64,000 nt of DNA from Streptococcus sp. Marseille-Q6470 (GCF_946902905.1 NZ_OX336385.1:310001-374000); one strand, 5' to 3'; positions 18,057 through 28,062 are shown, counted from the stretch's first letter. Made by a program: numbers and translations. The notes: generated from the sequence alone by a model not told the origin.

Positions 18057-18710
18057 ATGCAACATTCATCTTGGCATGCCTTGATTAAGGAGCAATTACC
18101 TGAGGGTTATTTTGGGAAAATCAATCAGTTTATGGAGCAGGTTTACGCTCAAGGAACTGTATATCCGCCCAAGGAAAAAGTTTTTCAGGCTCTATTGACA
18201 ACTCCTCTGGAAGAGGTTAAGGTAGTGATTCTGGGGCAGGATCCCTATCATGGTCCTGGTCAAGCTCAGGGCTTGAGTTTTTCAGTTCCAGATTCTATTC
18301 CAGCACCTCCTTCTTTGCAAAATATTTTAAAAGAACTTGCGGATGATATTGGGGTAAAACCGTCTCATGACTTGACCTCTTGGGCGGAGCAGGGTGTTTT
18401 GCTTCTCAATGCTTGCTTGACTGTCCCTGCTGGCCAGGCTAATGGTCATGCTGGTCAGATATGGGAGCCTTTTACAGATGCTGTGATCAAGGTTGTCAAT
18501 AAACTTGATAGAGCAGTTGTTTTTGTCCTCTGGGGTGCTTATGCACGTAAGAAGAAGGTATTGGTAACTAATCCTCAACATCTGATTATTGAATCAGCTC
18601 ACCCGAGTCCCCTTTCCGTTTACAGAGGATTTTGGGGTTCCAAGCCTTTTTCCAAGGCCAATGCATTCTTAAAAGAAACAGGACAAGAGCCAATCGATTG
18701 GCTTAGATAA
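18057..18710 (+). CDS. ung: Uracil-DNA glycosylase
   Basis: It removes uracil from DNA to start base excision repair. The 217 residues match the family length. The active-site motif [10 protein letters not shown] has the catalytic Asp at 62, and the second motif HPSPLS has His at about 182. The ATG at 18057 was chosen over 18033 because AAAGGAG (18044-18050) sits 6 nt upstream and the pneumococcal protein starts at the same place. It is followed at 9 bp by mutX, so two genes against mutagenic bases sit together. Confidence 0.97.
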   Translation: MQHSSWHALIKEQLPEGYFGKINQFMEQVYAQGTVYPPKEKVFQALLTTPLEEVKVVILGQDPYHGPGQAQGLSFSVPDSIPAPPSLQNILKELADDIGVKPSHDLTSWAEQGVLLLNACLTVPAGQANGHAGQIWEPFTDAVIKVVNKLDRAVVFVLWGAYARKKKVLVTNPQHLIIESAHPSPLSVYRGFWGSKPFSKANAFLKETGQEPIDWLR

Positions 18711-18719
18711 GGAGAGAAT

Positions 18720-19184
18720 ATGCCTCAGTTAGCGACGATTTGCTACATTGATAACGGAAAAGAATTACTCATGCTTCATCGCAATAAAAAGCCTAATGAT
18801 GTCCATGAAGGAAAATGGATTGGTGTAGGTGGAAAGTTAGAGCGTGGGGAAACTCCACAAGAATGTGCTGCACGCGAGATTTTAGAAGAAACAGGGTTGA
18901 AAGCTAAGCCGGTTTTAAAGGGAGTTATCACTTTTCCTGAATTCACTCCTGACTTGGACTGGTACACCTATGTGTTTAAGGTGACGGAGTTTGAGGGTGA
19001 ATTGATTGATTGTAATGAAGGGACCTTAGAATGGGTTCCTTATGATAAGGTTTTAAGCAAACCAACCTGGGAAGGAGACCACACCTTCGTAGAGTGGCTT
19101 TTAGAAGATAAGCCTTTCTTTTCAGCCAAGTTTGTTTATGATGGTGATAAGTTATTGGATACCCAAGTGGATTTCTACGAATAA
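18720..19184 (+). CDS. mutX: NUDIX hydrolase MutX, 8-oxo-dGTP diphosphatase
   Basis: It cleans oxidised dGTP from the nucleotide pool and so prevents A:T to C:G transversions. The NUDIX box GX5EX7REUXEEXGU is complete at residues 38-60 (G38, E44, R52-E-x-x-E-E-x-G). The 154 residues match the pneumococcal MutX. SD AAGGAG precedes the ATG; the gene lies between ung and pyrC with short gaps. Confidence 0.93.
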   Translation: MPQLATICYIDNGKELLMLHRNKKPNDVHEGKWIGVGGKLERGETPQECAAREILEETGLKAKPVLKGVITFPEFTPDLDWYTYVFKVTEFEGELIDCNEGTLEWVPYDKVLSKPTWEGDHTFVEWLLEDKPFFSAKFVYDGDKLLDTQVDFYE

Positions 19185-19196
19185 AGGAGAAAGCAG

Positions 19197-20465
19197 ATGT
19201 TACTAATTAAAAATGGTCGAGTCATGGATCCTAAGTCTGGTTTGGATCGAGTGTGTGATGTTTTGGTTGAAGACGGTAAAATTGTTCAAATTGCTCCTGA
19301 AATCCAGGAAGAAGGCGCTCAAGTAATAGATGCTACTGGTCTTGTAGTTGCGCCTGGATTGGTAGATATCCATGTTCATTTTCGTGAACCAGGTCAGACT
19401 CATAAAGAAGACATTCATACAGGAGCACTAGCAGCAGCAGCGGGTGGTTTTACCACTGTTGTAATGATGGCTAATACAAATCCAACTATCTCAGATGTTG
19501 AGACTTTAGAGGAAGTTCTTCAATCAGCAGCAAAGGAAAAGATTAACGTTAAGTCTGTAGCAACGATTACCAAAAACTTTAATGGCCAAGACTTGACTGA
19601 CTTTAAGGCGCTTTTAGAAGCTGGAGCCGTTGGTTTTTCTGATGATGGTATTCCTCTTGAAAGTAGTAAAGTAGTTAAAGAAGCTATGGAAGAGGCTAAA
19701 AAACTCAACACTTTTATCAGCTTGCACGAAGAAGATCCTGGTTTAAATGGTACGCTTGGCTTTAACGAAAATATCGCTAAAGAGCACTTTCATATCTGCG
19801 GTGCTACTGGGGTTGCAGAGTACGCTATGATTGCTCGTGATGTCATGATTGCCTATGCAACCAAGGCTCATGTTCATATTCAGCATTTATCTAAGGAAGA
19901 AAGTGTCAAGGTTGTGGAGTTTGCTCAAGGTTTAGGAGCAAATGTAACAGCCGAAGTAGCACCGCAACATTTCTCTAAGACTGAAGCGCTTCTCTTGACT
20001 AAGGGAAGTAATGCTAAGATGAATCCACCTCTACGTCTGGAATCTGATCGCCGTGCAATTATCGAAGGACTCAAGTCAGGTGTCATTTCAGTAATTGCGA
20101 CAGATCACGCGCCTCACCATGCTGATGAAAAGAACGTCGAGGATATCACCAAAGCTCCTTCAGGTATGACAGGACTGGAAACTTCCTTGTCACTTGGTTT
20201 AACTTACTTAGTCGAAGCTGGTGAGCTGAGCTTGATGGAATTATTAGAAAAAATGTCTTACAACCCAGCAAAACTTTATAACTTTGAAGCAGGTTATCTA
20301 TCAGAAAATGGTCCGGCTGATATTACAATTTTTGATGATAAAGTGGACCGAATCGTGGATAGTCATTTTGCTTCTAAAGCAGCGAATTCACCATTTATCG
20401 GTGAATCTTTGAAAGGGCAAGTCAAATACACCATTTGTAATGGACAGATTGTCTATAAGAACTAG
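19197..20465 (+). CDS. pyrC: Dihydroorotase
   Basis: It catalyses ring closure of carbamoyl aspartate in pyrimidine synthesis. The 422 residues have the zinc ligands [10 protein letters not shown] (H59, H61), later conserved His residues (ISLHEE, HIQHLS) and the ATDHAPHH motif near residue 304. SD AAAGGAG lies before the ATG, 13 bp after mutX. No PyrR-type leader is visible because the gene is internal to the cluster. Confidence 0.97.
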   Translation: MLLIKNGRVMDPKSGLDRVCDVLVEDGKIVQIAPEIQEEGAQVIDATGLVVAPGLVDIHVHFREPGQTHKEDIHTGALAAAAGGFTTVVMMANTNPTISDVETLEEVLQSAAKEKINVKSVATITKNFNGQDLTDFKALLEAGAVGFSDDGIPLESSKVVKEAMEEAKKLNTFISLHEEDPGLNGTLGFNENIAKEHFHICGATGVAEYAMIARDVMIAYATKAHVHIQHLSKEESVKVVEFAQGLGANVTAEVAPQHFSKTEALLLTKGSNAKMNPPLRLESDRRAIIEGLKSGVISVIATDHAPHHADEKNVEDITKAPSGMTGLETSLSLGLTYLVEAGELSLMELLEKMSYNPAKLYNFEAGYLSENGPADITIFDDKVDRIVDSHFASKAANSPFIGESLKGQVKYTICNGQIVYKN

Positions 20466-20507
20466 GTGAAATCTGCTCTTTCGAATCATTAATTAGAGAG
20501 AGACGAT

Positions 20508-21848
20508 ATGTACCCAACCCATCATTTTAAAGACAAATTTGTCTTATTTCTTAAGATTTTCTTTCCAATTTTAGTTTATCAATTCGCGAATTACTCAGCT
20601 TCATTTGTAGATACGACTATGACTGGCCAGTATAATACTATAGATTTGGCTGGGGTATCAATGGCGACAAGTCTATGGAATCCCTTTTTCACCTTTCTAA
20701 CTGGTATTGTCTCAGCCTTGGTTCCTATAGTTGGACATCATTTGGGTCGAGGAAAGAAAAATGAAGTGGCTTCTGATTTTTATCAATTTCTTTATCTTTC
20801 GCTTGGATTATCCATCTTTCTATTTGTTTTAGTTTTTCTTGCTGCGCCACTAATTCTAAACAATATGCGGCTAGAAGCAGCAGTAGCAGATATAGCAATT
20901 CGTTATCTCTGGCTTTTAGCTATTGGAATTATTCCTCTATTACTCTTTAGTGTTATTCGTTCATTACTCGATGCGCTGGGACTGACCAAACTATCCATGT
21001 ATTTAATGCTTTTATTGCTACCTCTCAATAGTGGTTTTAACTACCTCTTAATCTACGGAGCTTTTGGCTTCCCTGAGTTAGGAGGGGCTGGAGCAGGGCT
21101 CGGGACTTCCTTGGCTTATTGGGCGTTGTTGGGGATTTCCATACTAGTCCTTCTTAAACAGGAAAAATTGAAAGAACTGCATTTAGAGAAACGATTACCC
21201 TTAGACGGCGATAAAATAAAAGAAGCAATCAAATTAGGCTTACCGATAGGTGGAACCGTATTTGCAGAGGTTGCTATTTTTTCAGCAGTTGGTTTGATTA
21301 TGGCAAAATTTTCATCGTTGATTATTGCTAGCCATCAGTCCGCGATGAACTTTTCGTCACTCATGTATGCTTTTCCGATGAGTATTTCATCAGCAATGGC
21401 GATTGTGGTGTCTTATGAAGTTGGAGCCAAAAGGCTAGAAGATGCTAAGAAATACATCAAAATTGGGCGTCTATCTGCTATGGTATTCGCAGTTTTGACT
21501 CTCTCCTTTTTATATATTTTCCGAGAAAATGTTGCGAGACTTTACGGTTATGATCCTGAATTCATTAAATTGACAGCTAGTTTTATGACCTATAGTCTAT
21601 TTTTCCAGTTGGCTGATACATTTGCAGCTCCGTTACAAGGTATTTTACGAGGTTATAAAGATACAGTCATACCTTTCTATCTCGGTCTCCTTGGTTACTG
21701 GGGAGTTGCTATACCTCTTGGTTTGTTTCTAGATTATTCAACAAATCTCGATGCTTATTCATATTGGATAGGTCTTATTGTAAGTTTAGTTGTCAGTGGA
21801 TTACTCTATCAGTGGCGTTTACAAGTTATTATGAAAAGATTCAAATAA
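20508..21848 (+). CDS. MATE family efflux transporter
   Basis: This 446-residue integral membrane protein has about 12 hydrophobic segments and the two-fold MATE repeat (SFVDTTMTGQY, VPIVGHHLGRG, and in the second half VVSYEVGAKR, QGILRGYKDT). MATE proteins export cationic compounds using Na+ or H+ gradients; this one's substrate is unknown. It resembles DinF-type streptococcal transporters but I cannot assign a symbol. Last gene before a strong terminator. Confidence 0.9.
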   Translation: MYPTHHFKDKFVLFLKIFFPILVYQFANYSASFVDTTMTGQYNTIDLAGVSMATSLWNPFFTFLTGIVSALVPIVGHHLGRGKKNEVASDFYQFLYLSLGLSIFLFVLVFLAAPLILNNMRLEAAVADIAIRYLWLLAIGIIPLLLFSVIRSLLDALGLTKLSMYLMLLLLPLNSGFNYLLIYGAFGFPELGGAGAGLGTSLAYWALLGISILVLLKQEKLKELHLEKRLPLDGDKIKEAIKLGLPIGGTVFAEVAIFSAVGLIMAKFSSLIIASHQSAMNFSSLMYAFPMSISSAMAIVVSYEVGAKRLEDAKKYIKIGRLSAMVFAVLTLSFLYIFRENVARLYGYDPEFIKLTASFMTYSLFFQLADTFAAPLQGILRGYKDTVIPFYLGLLGYWGVAIPLGLFLDYSTNLDAYSYWIGLIVSLVVSGLLYQWRLQVIMKRFK

Positions 21849-21898
21849 TTTGATGAAAATATCCTTAAAAATTAGTTTGTGAAATAGTCGTTTTATGT

Positions 21899-21937
21899 AA
21901 AGAAAAGTCTTGATTTCATTGACTTTTCTTTTTTTAT
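21899..21937 (+). terminator. Strong terminator after the MATE gene
   Basis: AAAGAAAAGTC pairs perfectly with GACTTTTCTTT across an 11-nt loop and is followed by a run of T. Confidence 0.92.
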
Positions 21938-21964
21938 ATTGTGAAAAAATAGCAAGCATATTCT

Positions 21965-21993
21965 TTGACTCTCATTAACCTATAAGTTAGAAT
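21965..21993 (+). promoter_or_regulatory. Promoter of the acoA operon
   Basis: TTGACT (21965-21970), 17-bp spacer, TAGAAT (21988-21993), giving a leader of about 30 nt. A half-site TTGTGAA (about 21939-21946) lies just upstream, but a proper second Rex half-site is not seen. Confidence 0.8.
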
Positions 21994-22029
21994 AGAACTA
22001 TAAGAAATTAAACTTAGAAAGGCAAGATT

Positions 22030-22998
22030 ATGTCAACTTTAGATAAAAATCTTTTGCTTGAGATGTTCCGTAAGATGGAAGAAATTCGTCGTATGGATTT
22101 AAAAATTGCTCAATTAGTAAAAAAAGGAAAAGTGCCCGGTATGACGCACTTTTCTGTTGGTGAGGAAGCTGCTAACGTTGGGGCTATGTTGGCTCTAAAC
22201 GAAGATGATCTCATAACATCGAACCACCGTGGTCACGGACAAGCCATTGCTAAAGGAATCGACCTTAATGGTATGATGGCTGAAATCCTTGGTAAGTATA
22301 CTGGAACTTGTAAAGGTAAAGGTGGATCAATGCACATCGCCGACCTTGATGCAGGTAACCTTGGTGCCAACGGTATTGTTGGTGGTGGTATGGGGATTGC
22401 AGTAGGTGCTGCCCTTACTCAACAAATGAAAAATACTGGTAAAATCGTTGTCTGCTTCTTTGGTGATGGAGCGACTAACGAAGGTGTATTCCACGAAGCT
22501 GTTAATATGGCCTCAATTTGGAATCTTCCAGTTATTTTCTACTGTATCAATAACGGTTATGGAATTTCTGCTGATATTAAGAAAATGACTAATGTCCAGC
22601 ATATTCACGAGCGTAGCGCTGCTTACGGCATTCCTGGAATGTTTATTCCTGACGGAAACAATGTAATTGATGTATACGAAGGATTTAAGAAAGCAGTTGA
22701 CCATGTCCGTTCTGGTAAAGGCCCTGTCTTAATCGAAAGCGTAACTTACCGTTGGCTTGGTCACTCTTCATCAGACCCTGGTAAATATCGTACACGTGAA
22801 GAAGTCGATGAGTGGAAGGAAAAAGATCCAATCGAAAACCTCCGCAAGTACCTTGTTGAAAACAAGATTGCTAGTGCAGAAGAACTTGAAGAAATTCAGG
22901 CTCAAGTCAAGGAAGCAGTGGAAGCATCTGTTAAGTTTGCAGAAGAAAGTCCATTCCCTCCGCTAGAATCAGCTTTTGAAGATATTTACGCAGACTAA
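22030..22998 (+). CDS. acoA: TPP-dependent dehydrogenase E1 alpha subunit (acetoin/pyruvate type)
   Basis: This is the thiamine-diphosphate E1 alpha subunit of a 2-oxo-acid or acetoin dehydrogenase complex. The TPP motif GDGATNEGVFHEAVNMASIWNLP and the regulatory-loop region HSSSDPGKYR are visible. The 322 residues fit AcoA. The pneumococcal counterpart is annotated as acetoin dehydrogenase; sequence alone does not separate acetoin from pyruvate as substrate. First gene of the operon; SD AGAAAGG. Next gene follows after 16 bp. Confidence 0.92.
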   Translation: MSTLDKNLLLEMFRKMEEIRRMDLKIAQLVKKGKVPGMTHFSVGEEAANVGAMLALNEDDLITSNHRGHGQAIAKGIDLNGMMAEILGKYTGTCKGKGGSMHIADLDAGNLGANGIVGGGMGIAVGAALTQQMKNTGKIVVCFFGDGATNEGVFHEAVNMASIWNLPVIFYCINNGYGISADIKKMTNVQHIHERSAAYGIPGMFIPDGNNVIDVYEGFKKAVDHVRSGKGPVLIESVTYRWLGHSSSDPGKYRTREEVDEWKEKDPIENLRKYLVENKIASAEELEEIQAQVKEAVEASVKFAEESPFPPLESAFEDIYAD

Positions 22999-23014
22999 GG
23001 AGAAGTAGAGAAAT

Positions 23015-24007
23015 ATGGAAACAAAATTAATGTCTTTCCGCGATACCATTATCCTTGCAATGTCTGAGGAAATGCGTCGTGATGAAAATGTACTCTTGAT
23101 GGGTGAAGATGTCGGAGTTTTCGGTGGAGACTTCGGAACTTCTGTAGGTATGTTAGAGGAGTTTGGGCCGGAACGTGTTCGTGACTGTCCTATTTCAGAA
23201 GCTGCAATTTCTGGTGCTGCTGCTGGTGCTGCTATGACTGGACTTCGTCCAATCGTTGATATGACTTTCATGGACTTTTCAGTTATTGCCATGGATAATA
23301 TCGTCAACCAAGCAGCTAAAACTCGCTACATGTTTGGTGGTAAAGGTCAAGTGCCTATGACAATCCGCTGTGCCGCTGGTAATGGGGTAGGTTCTGCTGC
23401 TCAACACTCACAATCATTGGAATCTTGGTTTACTCATATCCCAGGATTGAAGGTTGTAGCTCCAGGTACACCTGCTGATATGAAGGGCCTTCTTAAGTCT
23501 TCAATCCGAGACAACAATCCTGTTATTATTCTTGAATACAAATCAGAATTTAACCAAAAAGGTGAAGTACCTGTTGATCCAGACTATACTATCCCACTTG
23601 GTGTTGGAGAAATCAAACGCGAAGGAACTGATGTAACAGTAGTAACATACGGTAAGATGCTTCGTCGTGTCATGCAAGCAGCTGAAGAATTGGCTGAAGA
23701 AGGCATCTCAGTAGAAGTTGTAGACCCACGTACTTTGGTTCCACTTGATAAAGACATCATCATTAATTCAGTTAAGAAGACTGGAAAAGTAGTTCTTGTC
23801 AACGATGCCCACAAGACAAGTGGTTTTATCGGTGAAATCTCAGCTATTATCTCAGAATCAGAAGCATTTGATTACTTGGATGCACCAATCCGTCGCTGTG
23901 CAGGTGAGGATGTACCAATGCCTTACGCACAAAATCTTGAAAATGCAATGATTCCAACAGTTGAAAGCATCAAAGATGCAATCCGTAAAACTCACAACAA
24001 ACAATAA
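23015..24007 (+). CDS. acoB: TPP-dependent dehydrogenase E1 beta subunit
   Basis: This 330-residue E1 beta subunit forms the alpha2-beta2 E1 with the product of the gene before it. It has the typical GEDVGVFGG, PISEAAISGAAAGAAMTGLRP and IVDMTFMDF segments and the C-terminal transketolase domain (VVDPRTLVPLD). It is followed by 218 bp of structured non-coding sequence before the E2 gene, unusual within this otherwise tight operon. Confidence 0.93.
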   Translation: METKLMSFRDTIILAMSEEMRRDENVLLMGEDVGVFGGDFGTSVGMLEEFGPERVRDCPISEAAISGAAAGAAMTGLRPIVDMTFMDFSVIAMDNIVNQAAKTRYMFGGKGQVPMTIRCAAGNGVGSAAQHSQSLESWFTHIPGLKVVAPGTPADMKGLLKSSIRDNNPVIILEYKSEFNQKGEVPVDPDYTIPLGVGEIKREGTDVTVVTYGKMLRRVMQAAEELAEEGISVEVVDPRTLVPLDKDIIINSVKKTGKVVLVNDAHKTSGFIGEISAIISESEAFDYLDAPIRRCAGEDVPMPYAQNLENAMIPTVESIKDAIRKTHNKQ

Positions 24008-24094
24008 TACATAACATAAATTATGTAATATATGATAAATCAGACGAGAAGCTTTGTATCTTTTAGGTACAGAGTTCTCTGCGTCCTTAGTATC

Positions 24095-24200
24095 TTAGAT
24101 TAGAGCACGGGCTAAAAGCTCGGAAAAAAGATAAATCTCCTTGACTTCATCGAAGTCTGTGTTGATTTCCTATTTTTCGGTCGCTTTTAAACGCCCTTTG
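24095..24200 (+). repeat. Long imperfect hairpin between acoB and acoC
   Basis: The non-coding gap (24008-24225) holds nested pairings. GGGC pairs with GCCC, AAAAGC with GCTTTT, GAAAAA with TTTTTC, AAATC with GATTT, and the tip GACTTCATCGAAGTC is a perfect 6-bp hairpin. A second small hairpin (CTTTGTA with TACAGAG) lies upstream at about 24050-24080. It resembles the class of dispersed stem-loop repeats of mitis-group streptococci (BOX, RUP, SPRITE); I cannot say which family, if any. It may stabilise or attenuate the mRNA. Confidence 0.6.
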
Positions 24201-24225
24201 CATCATAAATAGAATAGGAGAGGTC

Positions 24226-25269
24226 ATGGCTGATGATAAGCTAAGAGCGACTCCTGCAGCTAGAAAATTAGCGGATGATTTAGGAATTAATCTCTATGAC
24301 ATTTCTGGCTCAGGCGCAAACGGTCGTGTCCACAAAGAAGACGTGGAAACATATAAAGACACTAACGTGGTTCGCATTTCACCACTCGCAAAACGAATTG
24401 CATTAGAACATAATATTGCTTGGCAAGAAATCCAAGGAACAGGTCATCGTGGTAAAATCATGAAGAAGGACGTTTTGGCCTATCTTCCTGAAAATATCGA
24501 AAATGACACCATTAAATCACCTTCTCAAATTGAGAAAGTGGAAGAAGTTCCAGACAACGTAACGCCTTATGGAGAAATCGAACGCATTCCGATGACTCCT
24601 ATGCGTAAGGTTATTGCTCAACGTATGGTTGAGTCATACTTAACTGCTCCAACCTTTACGCTTAACTATGATGTAGATATGTCTGAATTGCTTGCCCTTC
24701 GTAAGAAAGTTCTTGATCCAATTATGGAATCAACTGGTAAGAAAATCACTGTGACAGACTTGCTTTCTCTCGCTGTTGTTAAGACTCTTATGAAACATCC
24801 ATACATCAACGCTTCGTTGACTGAAGATGGTAAGACAATTATCACTCACAACTATGTCAACCTTGCGATGGCAGTTGGTATGGATAATGGATTGATGACA
24901 CCAGTTGTCTATAATGCAGAAAAAATGAGCTTGTCTGAGTTAGTAGTAGCCTTCAAAGACGTTATTGGACGTACCTTAGACGGTAAATTAGCTCCTAGCG
25001 AATTGCAAAATTCAACTTTCACCATCAGTAACTTGGGAATGTTTGGTGTTCAATCATTCGGTCCAATCATTAACCAACCAAACTCAGCAATTCTCGGGGT
25101 TAGCTCAACAGTTGAGAAACCAGTTGTAGTTAATGGTGAAATCGTGATTCGTCCAATTATGAGTCTTGGATTGACAATTGACCACCGTGTCGTAGATGGT
25201 ATGGCTGGTGCTAAGTTTATGAAAGACTTGAAAGCTTTGATTGAAAACCCAATCTCAATGTTGGTTTAA
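24226..25269 (+). CDS. acoC: Dihydrolipoamide acyltransferase (E2) without a lipoyl domain
   Basis: This is the acyltransferase core of the complex. The 347 residues contain two peripheral subunit-binding domains (about 6-42, ATPAARKLADDLGI; and 51-88, ISPLAKRIALEHNI), a linker, and the catalytic domain with TIDHRVVDG (H320, D324). The usual N-terminal lipoyl domain is absent; the E3 encoded next carries one instead. SD GGAGAGG precedes the ATG. The start is firm because the hairpin region lies directly upstream. Confidence 0.92.
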   Translation: MADDKLRATPAARKLADDLGINLYDISGSGANGRVHKEDVETYKDTNVVRISPLAKRIALEHNIAWQEIQGTGHRGKIMKKDVLAYLPENIENDTIKSPSQIEKVEEVPDNVTPYGEIERIPMTPMRKVIAQRMVESYLTAPTFTLNYDVDMSELLALRKKVLDPIMESTGKKITVTDLLSLAVVKTLMKHPYINASLTEDGKTIITHNYVNLAMAVGMDNGLMTPVVYNAEKMSLSELVVAFKDVIGRTLDGKLAPSELQNSTFTISNLGMFGVQSFGPIINQPNSAILGVSSTVEKPVVVNGEIVIRPIMSLGLTIDHRVVDGMAGAKFMKDLKALIENPISMLV

Positions 25270-25307
25270 AATATTTGTTTTAGAAATATAGATAAAGGAA
25301 GTAAGAT

Positions 25308-27011
25308 ATGGCCTTAGAAGTAATTATGCCAAAAGCCGGCGTGGATATGACAGAAGGACAAATCGTCCAATGGAATAAAAAAGTCGGAGAATTTGTAAAA
25401 GAAGGAGAAATCCTTTTGGAAATCATGACTGACAAAGTCAGCATGGAATTGGAAGCAGAAGAAGATGGTTATTTGATCGCTATCCTGAAAGGTGACGGCG
25501 AAACTGTTCCTGTTACTGAAGTTATCGGTTATCTTGGTGAAGAAGGGGAAAATATCCCAACTGCTGGATCAGCACCAGAAGCTAGTCCAGCACCTGCTGT
25601 AGCTAGCGCTTCAAACGATGATGGTAAGAGTGATGATGCTTATGATATCGTTGTTATCGGTGGTGGACCTGCTGGTTATGTTTCTGCTATTAAAGCAGCT
25701 CAATTAGGTGGTAAGGTTGCTCTTGTTGAGAAATCTGAACTTGGTGGAACTTGCTTGAACCGCGGATGTATCCCAACTAAGACTTACCTTCACAATGCTG
25801 AAATTATTGAAAATATCGGTCACGCTGCAAATCGTGGTATCGTGATTGAAAATCCTAACTTCACAGTTGATATGGACAAACTTTTAGAAACAAAATCTAA
25901 AGTTGTCAATACACTTGTAGGTGGTGTTGCAGGACTTCTTCGTAGCTATGGAGTTGATGTTCATAAAGGTATCGGTACTATTACTAAAGATAAGAATGTC
26001 TTGGTAAATGGTTCTGAATTGCTTGAAACGAAGAAAATCATCCTTGCTGGTGGTTCAAAAGTAAGCAAAATCAACGTTCCTGGTATGGAATCATCTCTTG
26101 TGATGACTAGTGATGACATCCTTGAAATGAATGAAGTACCAGAAAGCCTTGTGATTATTGGTGGCGGTGTTGTCGGAATCGAACTTGGACAAGCCTTCAT
26201 GACCTTTGGTTCAAAAGTTACTGTTATCGAAATGATGGACCGTATTGTTCCAGCTATGGATGCGGAAGTATCTAAGAACCTACGTCTAATCCTAGAACGT
26301 AAAGGTATGACTATCTTGACAGGTACTAAACTGCAAGAAATCATTGAAGAGGATGGCAAACTTCGTATCAAAGTTGAAGGAAAAGATGATGTTATCGCAA
26401 ACAAAGCTCTTCTTTCAATCGGTCGTGTTCCAGACCTTGAAGGTATCGGTGATGTTGAATTTGAATTAGAACGTGGTCGTATCAAGGTTAATGAATACAT
26501 GGAAACTTCTGTTCCAGGTATCTATGCGCCTGGCGATATCAACGGTACTAAGATGTTGGCTCACGCTGCCTTCCGTATGGGGGAAGTAGCAGCTGAAAAT
26601 GCTCTTAAAGGAAATCACGTTGTTGCCAAATTGAACTTGACTCCTGCAGCTATCTACACACTTCCAGAAGTAGCAGCAGTTGGTTTAACAGAAGAACAAG
26701 CTCGTGAAAAATACGATGTCCAAATCGGTAAATTCAACTTTGCTGCAAACGGACGTGCAATTGCATCAGATGCAGCTCAAGGATTTGTTAAAGTTATTGC
26801 AGACAAGAAATATGGTGAAATCCTCGGTGTTCACATCATTGGCCCTGCAGCTGCAGAGTTGATCAACGAAGCGTCAAGTATCATCGAAATGGAAATCACT
26901 GTAGAAGAAATGCTGAAGACAATCCACGGACACCCAACATACTCTGAAGTTATGTACGAAGCATTTGCTGATGTTCTTGGAATGGCTATCCATTCACCTA
27001 AGAAAAAATAA
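25308..27011 (+). CDS. lpdA: Dihydrolipoyl dehydrogenase (E3) with N-terminal lipoyl domain
   Basis: It reoxidises dihydrolipoamide with NAD+. Residues 1-80 are a lipoyl domain, with the modified lysine in MTDKVSME (K43). An Ala/Pro/Ser linker (about 85-105) leads to the FAD-dependent core with GGGPAGY and the redox pair C149-C154 (GGTCLNRGCIPTK), the NAD site GGGVVGIELG and the C-terminal HGHPTYSE His-Glu region. Lipoyl-bearing E3 is known from S. pneumoniae. It follows acoC by 38 bp. Confidence 0.95.
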   Translation: MALEVIMPKAGVDMTEGQIVQWNKKVGEFVKEGEILLEIMTDKVSMELEAEEDGYLIAILKGDGETVPVTEVIGYLGEEGENIPTAGSAPEASPAPAVASASNDDGKSDDAYDIVVIGGGPAGYVSAIKAAQLGGKVALVEKSELGGTCLNRGCIPTKTYLHNAEIIENIGHAANRGIVIENPNFTVDMDKLLETKSKVVNTLVGGVAGLLRSYGVDVHKGIGTITKDKNVLVNGSELLETKKIILAGGSKVSKINVPGMESSLVMTSDDILEMNEVPESLVIIGGGVVGIELGQAFMTFGSKVTVIEMMDRIVPAMDAEVSKNLRLILERKGMTILTGTKLQEIIEEDGKLRIKVEGKDDVIANKALLSIGRVPDLEGIGDVEFELERGRIKVNEYMETSVPGIYAPGDINGTKMLAHAAFRMGEVAAENALKGNHVVAKLNLTPAAIYTLPEVAAVGLTEEQAREKYDVQIGKFNFAANGRAIASDAAQGFVKVIADKKYGEILGVHIIGPAAAELINEASSIIEMEITVEEMLKTIHGHPTYSEVMYEAFADVLGMAIHSPKKK

Positions 27012-27069
27012 AAATAGATAGACTAGACTGGAATTATTTTCCAGTCTCTATCGTATTAGAAGGTATCTT

Positions 27070-28059
27070 ATGAAATACATTATCAATCATTCAAACGACA
27101 CTGCCTTTAATATTGCTTTAGAGGAGTACGCTTTTAAACATCTTCTTGATGAAGATCAAATCTTCCTTCTTTGGATCAACAAACCATCTATTATTGTAGG
27201 ACGTCACCAAAATACCATCGAAGAAATTAACCGTGACTATGTACGCGAAAACGGTATTGAAGTAGTCCGTCGAATCAGTGGTGGTGGGGCTGTTTACCAT
27301 GATTTGAACAACCTTAACTATACCATCATTTCAAAAGAAGATGAAAACAAGGCCTTTGACTTCAAGAGCTTCTCTACCCCAGTTATCAATACTTTGGCTG
27401 AACTTGGTGTTAAAGCTGAATTCACAGGCCGTAACGACTTAGAAATCGACGGTAAGAAATTCTGTGGAAATGCACAAGCCTATATCAATGGCCGTATCAT
27501 GCACCATGGTTGTCTTCTCTTTGACGTAGATTTGTCAGTCCTAGCTAATGCACTTAAAGTGTCTAAAGACAAGTTTGAATCAAAAGGGGTTAAATCAGTC
27601 CGTGCTCGAGTAACTAATATTATCGATGAGTTGCCAGAAAAGATCACTGTTGAAGAATTCCGTGACTTACTTTTGGAATACATGAAAAAAGAATACCCAG
27701 AGATGACTGAGTACGTATTCTCAGATGAAGAATTGGCTGAAATCAATCGCATCAAAGAAACTAAGTTTGGAACTTGGGACTGGAACTATGGTAAATCACC
27801 AGAGTATAACATCCGTCGTGGAACTAAATTCCCAAGCGGTAAGGTTGAAATCTTTGCTAATGTTATTGAGTCAAAAATTCAAGATATTAAAATTTACGGT
27901 GACTTTTTCGGTATCGAAGATGTTGCAGCAGTAGAAGATGTCCTTCGTGGTGTCAAATACGAACGTGAAGATGTCCTCAAAGCCCTTCAAACCATTAACC
28001 TAGGTCGTTACTTCGCAGGAATTACTGCAGAAGAAATTGCTGAAGCTGTGGTGGAATAA
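27070..28059 (+). CDS. lplA: Lipoate-protein ligase
   Basis: It attaches lipoate to the lipoyl lysine, here most obviously that of the E3 encoded just upstream. The 329 residues show the LplA pattern: RRISGGGAVYHDLNNLNYTII, the GRNDL and FCGNAQ segments, and HHGCLLFD. Last gene of the aco operon, 58 bp after lpdA, ended by a hairpin terminator. SD AGAAGG. Confidence 0.94.
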   Translation: MKYIINHSNDTAFNIALEEYAFKHLLDEDQIFLLWINKPSIIVGRHQNTIEEINRDYVRENGIEVVRRISGGGAVYHDLNNLNYTIISKEDENKAFDFKSFSTPVINTLAELGVKAEFTGRNDLEIDGKKFCGNAQAYINGRIMHHGCLLFDVDLSVLANALKVSKDKFESKGVKSVRARVTNIIDELPEKITVEEFRDLLLEYMKKEYPEMTEYVFSDEELAEINRIKETKFGTWDWNYGKSPEYNIRRGTKFPSGKVEIFANVIESKIQDIKIYGDFFGIEDVAAVEDVLRGVKYEREDVLKALQTINLGRYFAGITAEEIAEAVVE

Positions 28060-28062
28060 AGT

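Noticed and set aside
21939..21957. Full Rex operator upstream of acoA
   Set aside because: Only the left half TTGTGAA is good; the right half (TAGCAAG) departs at most positions.
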